NCBI GenBank assembly: GCA_030538475.1
Contig: JAUNTX010000002.1
Span: 1 to 64,000 of the forward strand
DNA from: Dermabacter sp.
Lineage (GTDB): Bacteria; Actinomycetota; Actinomycetes; Actinomycetales; Dermabacteraceae
Length of the DNA: 64,000 nt
Direction: 5' to 3'
This document shows, one piece after another, positions 1 through 9,609 of this stretch (within the stretch, counting starts at the first letter, position 1; every line of letters begins with the position of its first letter). The notes beneath the pieces were generated by a model. That model was not told the DNA's origin. It saw only the letters and a program-made list of their open reading frames with translations, and did not search any database. The translations under genes were made by a program, and so were the position numbers.

Positions 1-2159
1 CGAACACGGGCGCCTGTTCGGAGTCGGCGAACGGGACGGTTAACAGCGCGGTCGCGGGGGGGGGGGGGTGGGGGCCGGGAGGCGTGGGGGGGGGGGGTCG
101 GCGTCGGGGTCGGCTGAACCGGCGGGGTGCCGGTCACGCACACGACCGGCAGGAGGGCGCTGTTCGTCACGGCCGTGCTGCCCGCCATGCCGCTCACGCG
201 GGCGGGCGTCCCCGTGGCGGCGCTGCCGCACGCGAGGCCCGGTACGCTCACGACCGCGGCGTATTCGCCGAACTCCTCATCCCACACGTACGGCGCTTCG
301 TAGGTGGCGTCGCCAATCGTGACCTGGGCCCGGTCAATTTGGGGCGCGCCGAGCGAGGTGGAATGCAGGGTGGTGAAGCGCCACTGCTCGCCCGCCACGG
401 GGGCATCTTCGGCTGCTCTGGCGGCCCACGCGGCGGGCACGGGGCTGCGTTCGAAGCCGACGGCCTGCTGGGCGAAGTTCGGGGCCAGGTTCGGGTGGGC
501 TTCCAGGTAGTCCATCCACACGTCGCGGTCCATGAGGCCCGTATCCACCGTGGGGACCGTGGTGAAGGTCCGGAAGTTGTCTCCGCCTTCCAGCACGAAG
601 CTCGGGCCCACCACCGTGTAGCTCTTGGCGGGATCGAGCGCTTCGCCGTGCAGCCACACGCCGGTGATGCGGTCCCCCTTCGGGCGGGACTCGTCGTAGG
701 TGTAGGTCACGCCTTCGGACAGGCCCAGCTGCAGGTAGGGGCGGGACACTCCTTCGGGCTGCCACTGTTCTTCGAGCACCTGGGTGAACTGTTCGCCCGT
801 GAGGCTCGCGGTGTACAGGGTGTTGCCGAACGGCATCACGTCGTTGGCGTCCTTGACGGTCACTTCGCCGTCCTCGCCGTAGAACAGTTCGGCGCGCATC
901 GAGCCGGGCACCTGCACGCCGATGTCGGGCGTCTGGCCGGGGAACGTGTCGCGCTTGAGCGCCCACACCTGCGCCTCGGCAGCCGCGTTCGCGAGGGCGG
1001 AACTCGCGCTGCGATCATCGCCCTTGTCGGTGCCACTCGCCGGGGCGTTCGCGGTCCACACGCCGTCCACGTAGCCGGCCTTGGACGGGGCCCACGCGGT
1101 CGTGATGTCGGCGGCGATGCTGCCCACGACCTTCGACCCTGCCTCCACCGCGTACTCCCTGGCCGATTGCACGATGCCGCTCGCCGCCCGGTAGCGGGGG
1201 AAGTCGGTGCACGCCGTGGCCCCGGCAGGGGCCTTTTCAGGGTCGCTCGCCCCGGCGGTCGCGATGAGCTTGACGTCCGTGGGCGCGGCCACGGCGTAGG
1301 TGCCGTCGGCCCCCTCCGTGAACGTGACCGACGCCAGGTTCTTGCCGTAGTCCCCGGTCTGGAGCACGGGCCTGGTCCCGCTGCCATCCGGCTTCGGCGC
1401 CAGGTAGCTGTAGTCGCGGTGGGTGTGACCGGTCAAAATCAGATCCACGTCCGAATCGGTGCCGCCCGTGATCGCGTTCAGCAGCTCACCCCCGGGATTG
1501 ACCCCGGCGGCGGCGCTCGAGGACGATCCGTCGTGGTAGCTCGCCACCAGGAGGTCGTACTGCACGCCCTCCGCCTTCAGTTCGGCCACCACCTTGTTGA
1601 CCTCTTCCACCGGGTCGCGGAAGGTGATGCCGCGAATCCCGCCGGGCGAGACCAGGGTGCTGGTCTGCTCCGTCACCACGCCAATCACCGCAACGCGCAC
1701 CCCATCGCGCTCCTCGATGGAATAGGCGGGCAGGGCGCGTGTGCCGTCGCTGCCGTACACGTTCGCGCCCAGGTAGGTGAAGTCCGCACGCGGCACCACC
1801 CGATCTTCAAGATCCGCGAACCCCGCATCGAACTCGTGGTTACCCACGGCCGACGCATCCAGCTCGATCGCGTTGAGGTAGTCAATCGTCGGGTTGTCCT
1901 GCGCGACGAACGACGCGAACTCGGTCGCACCGATGTTGTCCCCGGCCGACAGGAAGAAGGACGTGTCCGCGCCCGCGCGTTGGCGCTCGAGCGTGCACGC
2001 AAGATCGTTGCCGGAGGATGTGATCCGGCCGTGGAAGTCGTTGATGCCGAACACGGTGACCTGGTCACCTTCGGCGGCCTGCGCGCCACCCATGCCGAAC
2101 GTGGCAAGGGCGAGGGTCGCGGCGAGGAGTGAAGCGGTTGAACGCAAGGGGCGGGCCAT
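1..2159 (-). CDS. Secreted 5'-nucleotidase / metallophosphatase (3' end off window)
   Basis: Exported enzyme expected to hydrolyse nucleotides (UshA/YfkN family) at the cell surface. The ATG at 2159 follows a GGAG ribosome site. Residues 1-29 form a signal peptide ending AQA-A. The metallophosphoesterase motifs are NDFHGR (Asp41, His43), GDN near 73, GNHEFD at 106-111 and GHTHRDY further on. They are followed by the C-terminal nucleotidase domain (PFGNTLYT, GGDNFRTF) and a Pro-rich linker. The linker contains C runs of 12 and 13 bases. After them the assembled frame becomes Arg-rich and looks non-coding, while the -1 frame reads as ordinary protein (TVPFADSEQAPVF). The C-terminus is therefore either phase variable or wrongly assembled. 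The gene is divergent from ndh. Confidence 0.88.
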   Translation of the reverse strand, partial: MARPLRSTASLLAATLALATFGMGGAQAAEGDQVTVFGINDFHGRITSSGNDLACTLERQRAGADTSFFLSAGDNIGATEFASFVAQDNPTIDYLNAIELDASAVGNHEFDAGFADLEDRVVPRADFTYLGANVYGSDGTRALPAYSIEERDGVRVAVIGVVTEQTSTLVSPGGIRGITFRDPVEEVNKVVAELKAEGVQYDLLVASYHDGSSSSAAAGVNPGGELLNAITGGTDSDVDLILTGHTHRDYSYLAPKPDGSGTRPVLQTGDYGKNLASVTFTEGADGTYAVAAPTDVKLIATAGASDPEKAPAGATACTDFPRYRAASGIVQSAREYAVEAGSKVVGSIAADITTAWAPSKAGYVDGVWTANAPASGTDKGDDRSASSALANAAAEAQVWALKRDTFPGQTPDIGVQVPGSMRAELFYGEDGEVTVKDANDVMPFGNTLYTASLTGEQFTQVLEEQWQPEGVSRPYLQLGLSEGVTYTYDESRPKGDRITGVWLHGEALDPAKSYTVVGPSFVLEGGDNFRTFTTVPTVDTGLMDRDVWMDYLEAHPNLAPNFAQQAVGFERSPVPAAWAARAAEDAPVAGEQWRFTTLHSTSLGAPQIDRAQVTIGDATYEAPYVWDEEFGEYAAVVSVPGLACGSAATGTPARVSGMAGSTAVTNSALLPVVCVTGTPPVQPTPTPTPPPHASRPPPPPPRDRAVNRPVRRLRTGARV
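56..97 (-). repeat. Two homopolymeric C tracts in a coding linker
   Basis: On the coding (minus) strand there are 12 C at 97-86 and 13 C at 68-56, separated by 17 bases. Both encode proline in the linker of the 5'-nucleotidase. Loss of one C, or gain of two, would join the nucleotidase domain to the protein-like frame beyond. Tracts of this length are prone to slipped-strand change and to sequencing error. Confidence 0.85.
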
Positions 2160-2369
2160 GTCTGCTCCAGAGGTATCGACGCCCGCGAAATGTGGGGAAC
2201 GGGCGCGGCGAAAAAGGCGGCTCCACCATTCAACCGGAAAACATGCGTCCGCGTGGCCGGTTTGCGCATACCCGTCCCCACACCTTCATCAGATGTTCAT
2301 GTGGGCGCGTGTGTAGGCTCGTGGCACACTGTCTCGTCGGCATCCGTCGGCCCCCGCTCAGGAGAGTCC

Positions 2370-3779
2370 ATGCCTCGTTCGTTCCGCCCCCGCCCGCGCG
2401 TGATTCCCGCCCCCGACGGGCACACGTGGCCGCACGTCGTGGTGATCGGCGGCGGATTCGCCGGGGTCACGGCGGTGCGCCAACTGCGCAAGGCTCGCGT
2501 GCGCGTCACGCTCATCGACCGCAACGTCTACAAGACCTTCCAGCCGCTGCTGTACCAGGTGGCCACCGCGGGCCTGAACCCCGGCGATGTCACGATGTTC
2601 CTGCGCGGCATCCAGATGAAGGCCGCGAACATGCGTTTTCGCCAGGGCGAAGTCACGCACATCGACTGCGACGAGCAGATCGTGCACCTGGGCGACGGCG
2701 GCCGGGTGCGCTACGACTACCTCGTGCTCGCCAACGGCGCCACCACCAACTTCTTCGGCACCGCGGGCGCCGAGGAATACGCGATGCCGATGTATACCCG
2801 CAGCCAGGCCCTCGCCATCCGCGAGCGCATCTTCGCCGAGCTCGAGCGCGCGAGCCAGCTCTCGGAGACCGGCACGAACGACAAGCTCCACGTGTCCATC
2901 GTGGGTGGGGGGCCGACGGGCGTGGAAATCGCGGGCGCGCTCGCGGACTTCCGCATCCATGAACTCGACGTGCTCTACCCCGAGATGGATCCCGGCACGC
3001 TCGAAATCGCGCTCGTGCAGCGCGGCACCGAACTGCTCAAGGGCTTCGAGGCGGAACATCGCGGCTACGCCGCCCGCGAGCTCGAGGCGCGCGGCGTCCA
3101 GCTCGTGCTCGGCGAAGGCGTGGACGAAGTGGGCTATGACTTCGTGCGCCTGAGCGACGGCAGGATCCTCGAATCCGACATCACGATCTGGGCCGCGGGC
3201 GTGGGCGTGGACGAACGCGTCAAGGCGTGGGGCCTGCCGCAGGGCCCCGGCGGGCGCATCGCCGTGGAGGATTCGCTGCGCGTGAGCGGCATGCCGAACG
3301 TGTGGGCGGCGGGCGATGTGGCCGGGCAGAAGGTGCCGCAACCGCAGCTCGCCCAGCCCGCCGTGCAGACCGGCACGCACGTGGCGCGGGCCATCACCGC
3401 CCTCACGGAGGGCCGCGAGGCCGATTCGCACCGGCCGTTCCACTACGTCGATCTGGGGGCGATGGCCACCATTGGCCGTCAGGCCGCGATTGCGACCCTG
3501 CCGGGCGGGATTCAGCTCAACGGCGCGGTGGGCTGGTTCGCGTGGCTCGGCGTTCACGTCACGAAGCTCATCGGCACCCGTAATCGCCGTTCCGTCGCGG
3601 CGAACCTCCTGTACCTCTACAGCGGTACCGGCAAGTCCCGGACCCCGAACCCCGTGGTGGGCGAGGTGGATTCCAACAAGGCCCGGATCGCGTTCAAGGA
3701 GAACTCGCCGAAGCGGAAGTTTGGGTACGGCGCGGGCGGCTCGTTCCCGAACCCGGGGCGCCCGAAGACCCGGCGCTAG
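2370..3779 (+). CDS. ndh: Type II NADH:quinone oxidoreductase
   Basis: Single-subunit, non-proton-pumping NADH dehydrogenase of 469 residues that passes electrons from NADH through FAD to the quinone pool at the inner membrane face. The first Rossmann motif VVIGGGFAG binds FAD, and the second, SIVGGGPTGVEIAG, binds NADH. WAAGD in the C-terminal half contacts the FAD. The ATG at 2370 is preceded by AGGAGAG and places the FAD motif about 30 residues in. An in-frame start at 2190 would add about 60 residues unlike the family. It is divergent from the nucleotidase (210-base gap, no other gene seen) and convergent with the transglutaminase gene, 27 bases away. Confidence 0.93.
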   Translation: MPRSFRPRPRVIPAPDGHTWPHVVVIGGGFAGVTAVRQLRKARVRVTLIDRNVYKTFQPLLYQVATAGLNPGDVTMFLRGIQMKAANMRFRQGEVTHIDCDEQIVHLGDGGRVRYDYLVLANGATTNFFGTAGAEEYAMPMYTRSQALAIRERIFAELERASQLSETGTNDKLHVSIVGGGPTGVEIAGALADFRIHELDVLYPEMDPGTLEIALVQRGTELLKGFEAEHRGYAARELEARGVQLVLGEGVDEVGYDFVRLSDGRILESDITIWAAGVGVDERVKAWGLPQGPGGRIAVEDSLRVSGMPNVWAAGDVAGQKVPQPQLAQPAVQTGTHVARAITALTEGREADSHRPFHYVDLGAMATIGRQAAIATLPGGIQLNGAVGWFAWLGVHVTKLIGTRNRRSVAANLLYLYSGTGKSRTPNPVVGEVDSNKARIAFKENSPKRKFGYGAGGSFPNPGRPKTRR

Positions 3780-3806
3780 GCCGACGGGGGCGAAACCAGC
3801 GCGGCG

Positions 3807-6206
3807 TTAGCGAGTCCCCTCGCTGGCGTGTGCCCGCGCCCGCAGCGCGGCGATGAGGGAGGCCGCCCCGTCGCGCACGCGCTCGACGTCCTCCTCGCTC
3901 ACCCCACCGGCCGGCGAGTACAGCGCCCGCATCACGAGCGCGCCAAGCGCCGGATCCTCCATGCCCACCCATGCCTGCGCCCGCGCAAGCGCCTCGTCCG
4001 GCGCGGCGCCGGGCTGCACTGGGCAGTGCGCGGCGCGCGCGGCCTCTGCCACGTCAACCAGGGCCAGGCGCACGATCTCGCTCGGATCGCCGTCCTGGAC
4101 CCACAGCGCGTCAGCCATGAACCAGCGCTGCTCGCGCGCATGGCTCTCGCGGGCCACCTCGAGCCTCCGGCGCCGTTCGGGAAACCGGAGGGCGAGCGCT
4201 GACGCCGCGCCGAGCGTGAGCACGCTCGTGATCGCGAGCGCGATCTGGAGGGGCACGAGGGAGGCCGGGTCCCGGCTCACGGTGGTCTGCATGGAGAGAA
4301 GGATCGGTTCGTCGGTCGCGGGATCGGTGGCCTGGTCGGCGCCGGAGGTCGCCGCTTCGTCGCCCGCGGCAGGGGCCTCGCCCTCGGCGCCCGGATCGGG
4401 GGCCGGAGCCTCGGCCCCGTCGGCGCCCGCTGCGTCGGCCCCGGAATCCTGGGCCCCTGAATCCTGGGCCGCCGTTGCGTAGCCTTCGGGCGCCTCGATG
4501 CCCGCGCCCCCGGATTGCGGGGTGGGCTCGAACCGCACCCAGCCGTACTGCGCGCCCATCCACACCTCGGGCCACGCGTGCGCGTTGCGGTTCGTGACCT
4601 GGAACGGGGCCATCTCATCCCCGCCCGCATACGGGACGCGCGCGCCGCCGGTGTAGCCCACGACCACGCGCGTGGGGTAGCCCTCGGCGTTCATCATGAG
4701 GGCGAACGTGGCGGCGAACTGCTCGCAATAACCCACGCGCTCATCCAAAAACGCATCGATCGGGTTCTTGCCCGCCGGTGTCACCGTGGTCAGCGAGTAG
4801 TCGAACCGCTGAAAATACTCCTGGTAGGCCATCGCGGTCTCGAACGGCGATTCGGCCCCCGCATCGGCCTTGACCTCGGCCGCGAGGGTGCGCACGCGCT
4901 CCGGAATCTCCACTTCCATCGGCATGCCCGCCGAACCGTCCACGTCCTCATCGCGCACCTGGGCCAGCTCCGAGGCTGGCGGCAGCGTGGGGCCCGCCAC
5001 GACCTCGTACACGAGGCCCGACGAGTTCTCGTATCCCGCCTCGACCCCCATTTCCCCGAAGGCTGGCGGCGCGACCGACGGGTCCAGAGCTCCTAGCTCG
5101 CCCATCCCGCGCACCCCGGCGGGCACGGGCACCCGGTCGCGGATGGCGGTGGACATGGTGACGCTCACGGTGGTGCCCGCGGCGTCGTCGTCAATGCGGG
5201 TGTCGGTGGGGGCCTGCGGCGCGTAGTAGGCGCTGGCGAGGGCCGATCTGCTGGGCATCGTGTAGCTCTCGCCGTCGAAGCGGGTGAGCACGCGCGTGCG
5301 CAGGTACATCGGCTCCCCGGTCGAGGTGGCGTAGCTGAATAGGTTCCGGGTCTCGGGCGTGTTCAGGGTGCGGCGCACCGACACGCTGTCGTTCACCATC
5401 TGCCCGCCGAGCGGCGGGCCGCTGCCCGCGCCGCCACCGAACTGCGCGAGGGACAGTGGAACCACAGGCCGGATGCCGAAGGCCAGGTGGCCCGTGAGGG
5501 CGGGGGCGAGCGCGACGGCGAGGGCCACGGTGATGCTCACGGCGCCGAGGCTGCGCGCGGCGAGCGCCGGGGAGCCTTTCGCGCCGCCGGTTTTTGTCGC
5601 TGTGCTGGGGCCGGGGATCAGCGAATCGGAGGCGAGCAGGAGGGCCGCGGCGGCCAGTGGACCGGCGATGAGGAATGGCTGCGGCACGCCCACGTGCAGG
5701 GCGGGCACGAGCGCGAAGCTCGCCAACGCGAGGGCGCTCGCCACGCGCCACCGCAGTTCGATAAAGAGAATGTCCAGCAGGAGGGCGACGAGGCCCACCA
5801 CAATCGCCGTCACCACCGCGAGCGCCGCGCTGTGCCCGACCGGCGGCACCGACTGGGCCAGGTGCTGGCCCGCGAGCCGCACCACCTCCGTGAACGCGCC
5901 CGGCCACGCGCGCGGATCCAGGAGCGCGAGCGGCCCCACCTGCGTGATCGGCCCCCCGGCCGAGGTGAGAACGGGGGCAAGCCCGAGCCACGTGGCCATG
6001 AGCGGCGCGCCCAGCACCACCACGAGCAGCTGGGTGATCGTGGCAAGGCCCCACCGGGGCAGCACGAGCCGCGCGAGCATCCCCACGCCGAGCACGGCGG
6101 CGAGCGAGCAGAGCACCACGGGTCGCGCCCACGCGGGTTCCACGAGGATCTCGAGCGGCCACAGCGCGAGGGCGAGCGCGAGCGTCAGGAGCAGGCCCCG
6201 CCTCAT
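3807..6206 (-). CDS. Membrane transglutaminase-like protein (TgpA/DUF3488 type)
   Basis: 799-residue membrane protein. About eight hydrophobic segments fill residues 1-260. An extracytoplasmic transglutaminase-like domain follows, with the catalytic Cys in VGYCEQFAATF, His in NAHAWPEVW and an acidic residue near FEPTPQ. Then come an Ala/Gly/Asp-rich linker, one more membrane span and a cytoplasmic tail resembling DUF4129. The start at 6206 overlaps the DUF58 stop by 4 bases (ATGA), so the two are translationally coupled. The triad moxR-DUF58-transglutaminase is widespread in actinobacteria, but its substrate is unknown to me; cell-envelope protein maturation is a guess. Confidence 0.88.
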   Translation of the reverse strand: MRRGLLLTLALALALWPLEILVEPAWARPVVLCSLAAVLGVGMLARLVLPRWGLATITQLLVVVLGAPLMATWLGLAPVLTSAGGPITQVGPLALLDPRAWPGAFTEVVRLAGQHLAQSVPPVGHSAALAVVTAIVVGLVALLLDILFIELRWRVASALALASFALVPALHVGVPQPFLIAGPLAAAALLLASDSLIPGPSTATKTGGAKGSPALAARSLGAVSITVALAVALAPALTGHLAFGIRPVVPLSLAQFGGGAGSGPPLGGQMVNDSVSVRRTLNTPETRNLFSYATSTGEPMYLRTRVLTRFDGESYTMPSRSALASAYYAPQAPTDTRIDDDAAGTTVSVTMSTAIRDRVPVPAGVRGMGELGALDPSVAPPAFGEMGVEAGYENSSGLVYEVVAGPTLPPASELAQVRDEDVDGSAGMPMEVEIPERVRTLAAEVKADAGAESPFETAMAYQEYFQRFDYSLTTVTPAGKNPIDAFLDERVGYCEQFAATFALMMNAEGYPTRVVVGYTGGARVPYAGGDEMAPFQVTNRNAHAWPEVWMGAQYGWVRFEPTPQSGGAGIEAPEGYATAAQDSGAQDSGADAAGADGAEAPAPDPGAEGEAPAAGDEAATSGADQATDPATDEPILLSMQTTVSRDPASLVPLQIALAITSVLTLGAASALALRFPERRRRLEVARESHAREQRWFMADALWVQDGDPSEIVRLALVDVAEAARAAHCPVQPGAAPDEALARAQAWVGMEDPALGALVMRALYSPAGGVSEEDVERVRDGAASLIAALRARAHASEGTR

Positions 6207-7243
6207 CGCGCCGCCCCCTCCCACGGCACGAGCACGGCGCTGACCGCGGGGGAAGCGAGCAGCGGATTCGCGTGGGTGAGGCGCTCGATCACGCCCGGCA
6301 GCGTGGCCGATTCCGCGGCGAGGACGAAGCAATCGGCGCTGCGCACCTGAGCTGCGGACACCGACGCTTCGGCATCCGCGCCGCCCGCGAGCGCGAGGAG
6401 TAGTTCCTCGCTGGTTGCGGGCGCGTGCAGGTGGGGGCCGACGGCGACCACGACCCGAAAGCCCTGGGCCAGGGCGCTGGCCGCGAGGCTCGCGAGGGCA
6501 TCGAGGGCGGCTTCGGCGTCCTCGTTCACGGACCCGTCCGGGCGCTGCCAGGTGGCGAGGTCGGGGTCGAGGGCCACGACGAGCAGCTGGGCCTCGGTGC
6601 CCTCTTCTTCGCGGGTCATGAGGGTGCCGGTGCGGGCCGTGGATCGCCAGTGGATGCGGCGAGGATCGTCGCCCGCCACGTAGGGGCGGGAAAATGCCGA
6701 GAGTTCCGTGATGCCGACGCGGCCGCGGGGGTGCGGCAGGGTGCGGGCGTGCAGGCGGGGCGCCACGAGCACGGCCGCTGCGCTGCCGCCGTCGGCCCGC
6801 GTCGCGGGCGTCCAGCGCACGCGCCAGAGCCCGAGGGCGTCCGTGGCCTCACACCACCAGGGCCCCACCGGGTGCCTGCCGTGGGCGAGGGCCGGTACCG
6901 CGAGCCGCATGCTCGCCCGCGCGGGGACGGCGAGGGGGCCGCCGAGCGCGGGCGGCAGGCGCATGTGCAGCGTGAGGGGGCCCGTGGCGGCGGGGGCGCG
7001 CACGCGGGCTGTCAGCTCGATGCTCTGCCCGCGGCTCACGAGCGCCTCCGGCACCCGCAGGCTCACGCTTGAGCGCAGCGGGGTGAGCGCGGCGCCGATC
7101 AGTCCTAGCACGAGGAAGATGCCGAGCGCAGCCGCGATGACGAGCGGAAGTGCGAGGCCCGTCGCCACGCCCGCCGCCCACAGGGCCGCCGCGGCAAGGG
7201 CGAGGGCCCAGGCCGCCCGCGTGGGCCGAAGGCTGGTCCTCAC
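6203..7243 (-). CDS. DUF58 domain protein
   Basis: 346-residue protein with two N-terminal membrane spans (about residues 8-50) and a DUF58 domain marked by DDPRRIHWRSTARTG and the following LMTREEEG. DUF58 proteins are von Willebrand-A-like partners of MoxR ATPases. I take GTG at 7243 as the start because it overlaps the moxR stop by 4 bases (GTGA) and puts the hydrophobic segment right at the N-terminus; an upstream start at 7357 would lie inside moxR. The biochemical role is unknown; adaptor or target of the MoxR chaperone is the usual inference. Confidence 0.88.
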   Translation of the reverse strand: MRTSLRPTRAAWALALAAAALWAAGVATGLALPLVIAAALGIFLVLGLIGAALTPLRSSVSLRVPEALVSRGQSIELTARVRAPAATGPLTLHMRLPPALGGPLAVPARASMRLAVPALAHGRHPVGPWWCEATDALGLWRVRWTPATRADGGSAAAVLVAPRLHARTLPHPRGRVGITELSAFSRPYVAGDDPRRIHWRSTARTGTLMTREEEGTEAQLLVVALDPDLATWQRPDGSVNEDAEAALDALASLAASALAQGFRVVVAVGPHLHAPATSEELLLALAGGADAEASVSAAQVRSADCFVLAAESATLPGVIERLTHANPLLASPAVSAVLVPWEGAAR

Positions 7244-8217
7244 CGGCCGTCGTGCGGGTCGAGGACCGGGGTGGACTCCATGATCGCGGCGAGCACCGCC
7301 ACATCCGTCGCGCCCGCGGCTGCCGCCCGGGGCGAGAGGTGGATGCGGTGGGCCCACACGTGCGCGAGGACCGCCTGCACGTCGGACGGCAGCACGTGAC
7401 CGCGGCCCTGCACAATCGCGTGCGCCTTCGCCACGCGCAGGGCGTGGACCGTGGCGCGGGGCGAGACCCCGAGCCGAAGCGCCGGACTCTCGCGCGTCGC
7501 GCGCGCGAGCGACACGACGTATTCGAGGATCGAGGGGGAGGTATGGACGGTCCGCACAGCGGCCATCGCCGCCGTCACTAGGTGCGGGGAGGTCACGGGA
7601 TCGACGTGGGTGGCGTCGCTCGCGCCGGACTGCGCAGCGAGCATCCGCACTTCCGCGCTGGCCGACGGATACCCCATCGACAGCTTCACGAGGAAGCGGT
7701 CGCGTTGCGCCTCCGGAAGATCGTAGGTGCCGTCCATTTCCACGGGGTTGGACGTGGCGATGACCATGAACGGGTGGGCGAGCGCGTGCGTGGTGCCGTC
7801 CACGCTCACCGCGTGTTCCTCCATCGCCTCCAAGAGCGCGGACTGCGTTTTTGGGGAGGCCCGGTTGATTTCGTCGGCCAACAGAACGTTCGTGAAGACC
7901 GCGCCCGGCCTGAAGTCGAACTCGCGCGTGGCCTGGTTGAACACGGACGCGCCGGTGATGTCCGAGGGCAGGAGGTCAGGCGTGAACTGGACCCGCTGGC
8001 TCTGGGCACCGAGCGACGCGGCGAGGGTCTTCGCGAGCAGGGTCTTGCCGGTGCCGGGCACGTCCTCGATGAGCAGGTGCCCGCCCGCCAGGAGGGTGAG
8101 CACGGTCAGGCGCACGGCCTCCGATTTCCCCTCGATCACCGTCTCCACCGCCTGCACCAGGCCAATCGCCAGGTCTTGCACCCGCTCAACATCGAGGGCG
8201 GTGGGGTGTGGGCTCAT
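7240..8217 (-). CDS. MoxR-family AAA+ ATPase
   Basis: 325-residue cytosolic AAA+ ATPase. Walker A is EDVPGTGKT near residue 55, Walker B is LLADEINRA, and sensor 1 is ATSNPVE, followed by the MoxR signature TYDLPEAQRDRF. Family members act as chaperones that mature or activate metallo- or vWA-domain partners. The ATG at 8217 has a strong GAAGGAGA site. It is first gene of a three-gene operon with 4-base overlaps (moxR, DUF58, transglutaminase). It is divergent from the secreted-protein gene at 8405, with 187 bases between them for two promoters. Confidence 0.92.
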   Translation of the reverse strand: MSPHPTALDVERVQDLAIGLVQAVETVIEGKSEAVRLTVLTLLAGGHLLIEDVPGTGKTLLAKTLAASLGAQSQRVQFTPDLLPSDITGASVFNQATREFDFRPGAVFTNVLLADEINRASPKTQSALLEAMEEHAVSVDGTTHALAHPFMVIATSNPVEMDGTYDLPEAQRDRFLVKLSMGYPSASAEVRMLAAQSGASDATHVDPVTSPHLVTAAMAAVRTVHTSPSILEYVVSLARATRESPALRLGVSPRATVHALRVAKAHAIVQGRGHVLPSDVQAVLAHVWAHRIHLSPRAAAAGATDVAVLAAIMESTPVLDPHDGR

Positions 8218-8404
8218 CCGGCTCTCCTTCGGCTGTGGCGCCTGGGCACACGCTGCCCTGTGACATAGGGTGAGCGTGGGTGACTGCCTGTGGGCGGGTG
8301 CCCTAGCGTAGGCATCACACTCCCCCATCATGCCAGGTGCCACCGGGGCCATCGGGGAGAAATCCGAGACCACGGTTCCGTGAGACAAGCGAAGGGAGAG
8401 GCAC

Positions 8405-9427
8405 ATGAGCATCACGCGCACGCGCATCGGCCGTCCCTCGCGCGCCGCGGCCACCCTCGCCGCCTGCGCTGCCGCCTTCGTCGCCTGCGCCGCCCTCGTG
8501 CTGGCGCCCGCCGCCCTGGCACCGGCTTCGGCCACGGAAACCACCGACGATTCCTCCACGAGTGAAGCGCCCGTGTGCCAGATCCCGACCGCGAGCCTCA
8601 GCGCCAGCACCGTCGCGAAGGGTTCGACCGTCACGGTGAGCGGCTGCGGCTTCACGCCCGGCGCGGCCATCAACGCGAGCTACCAGGGGCCCGCCCAGGG
8701 CCCGCTCGGCACCCTGACCGCGAACTCCTTTGGGCGCGTGAGTGCCTCGACCACGCTCGAGACCGCGGGCACGTACCGGTTCATTTTGGTGGCGAGCGAT
8801 TCCGGCGCGAGCGCGTCGGCCACCCTTGAGGTCACGGGCGGCGCGGAGCCCGAGCCGACGCCGGGGACCCCCGATCCGTCCCCCACCACGCCGGTGCAGC
8901 CGACCACTCCCGCGCCCACGGCTCCGCCCACCGCCCCGGCACCGCCGACGGGCGAGGCGCCCGCTCCCGGGGCCGGCCCCGCCACTCCGGCGGGCACAAC
9001 TCCCGGCAGCACGCCCGATCAGGGGCGCGATCCGCAGTCGGGGCCGACGCTCGCATCCGGCACGGGCGGCGCTCGCCCGAGCGGGAGCGGCCAGGCGACG
9101 CGGCCAGCCGCAACGGGACCGGGAGGCACGGTCGATGTGCCAGGTGCCGCGCGCGACAATGCCGCCGTCGATTTCGGGGCGGTGGGCGATGACTACCGTG
9201 ACCTGACCGCGGGCGCGCCCGCGGAGGCCGATCAGGACGCGCCCGGCCAGGGCGGCGACGGCGCGAGCGATCCCGCTGCCGGGGCCGACGATGAGGCGGC
9301 GTCCGCATCGGGCGGCAGCGCTATCAGCACGATCCTCGCCAACGCGGGGGGCATCGCCGTGGCGCTCGCGGTCCTCACGTTTGGCGGCGGGGCCGCCTAC
9401 CTGCTGGTGCGGCGCCAGCGCACCTAA
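8405..9427 (+). CDS. Exported surface protein, Pro/Thr-rich, C-terminal membrane anchor
   Basis: 340-residue protein of unknown role. A long signal peptide (residues 1-46, ending ALAPASA-TE) is followed by an immunoglobulin-like domain of about 90 residues (GSTVTVSGCGFTPGAAI, an IPT/Ig motif often found in actinobacterial surface proteins). It has two Cys that could pair. Next is a Pro/Thr/Gly-rich stalk of about 130 residues, then one membrane span near 315-334 and the basic tail VRRQRT. There is no LPxTG, so anchoring is by the membrane. GGGAG lies before the ATG. The stop overlaps that of the convergent small gene by 3 bases. Confidence 0.82.
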   Translation: MSITRTRIGRPSRAAATLAACAAAFVACAALVLAPAALAPASATETTDDSSTSEAPVCQIPTASLSASTVAKGSTVTVSGCGFTPGAAINASYQGPAQGPLGTLTANSFGRVSASTTLETAGTYRFILVASDSGASASATLEVTGGAEPEPTPGTPDPSPTTPVQPTTPAPTAPPTAPAPPTGEAPAPGAGPATPAGTTPGSTPDQGRDPQSGPTLASGTGGARPSGSGQATRPAATGPGGTVDVPGAARDNAAVDFGAVGDDYRDLTAGAPAEADQDAPGQGGDGASDPAAGADDEAASASGGSAISTILANAGGIAVALAVLTFGGGAAYLLVRRQRT

Positions 9428-9609
9428 CCCGCGTCAGTGTGGGTGAGGTTCCGGCGCTCGGCAGAGATCGCGGCGTTCGTGTTTCCGCCGCGCAGGGCGC
9501 GAATCATCAGCACGATGCCAAGGACGAGCGCCGTCAGCACGAGGATCACGACGAGGGCCATCAGGCCGAGAACAACAAGGGGGATCCAGGGAGCTCGTGC
9601 AAAGTTCAT
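9424..9609 (-). CDS. Small single-span membrane protein, 61 aa
   Basis: Starts at the ATG at 9609, which has GAAGGG about 8 bases upstream; a start at 9642 would lack a site. Residues 9-37 are one long hydrophobic segment rich in Val and Leu, followed by a basic RALRGG stretch and a polar tail. I do not recognise a family. It is convergent with and overlaps the end of the surface-protein gene. Confidence 0.6.
   Translation of the reverse strand: MNFARAPWIPLVVLGLMALVVILVLTALVLGIVLMIRALRGGNTNAAISAERRNLTHTDAG

Noticed and set aside
84..2132. 682-codon open frame on the plus strand
   Set aside because: Antisense to the 5'-nucleotidase; His/Arg/Gly-rich with no domain. Long antisense frames are expected from GC-rich third codon positions.
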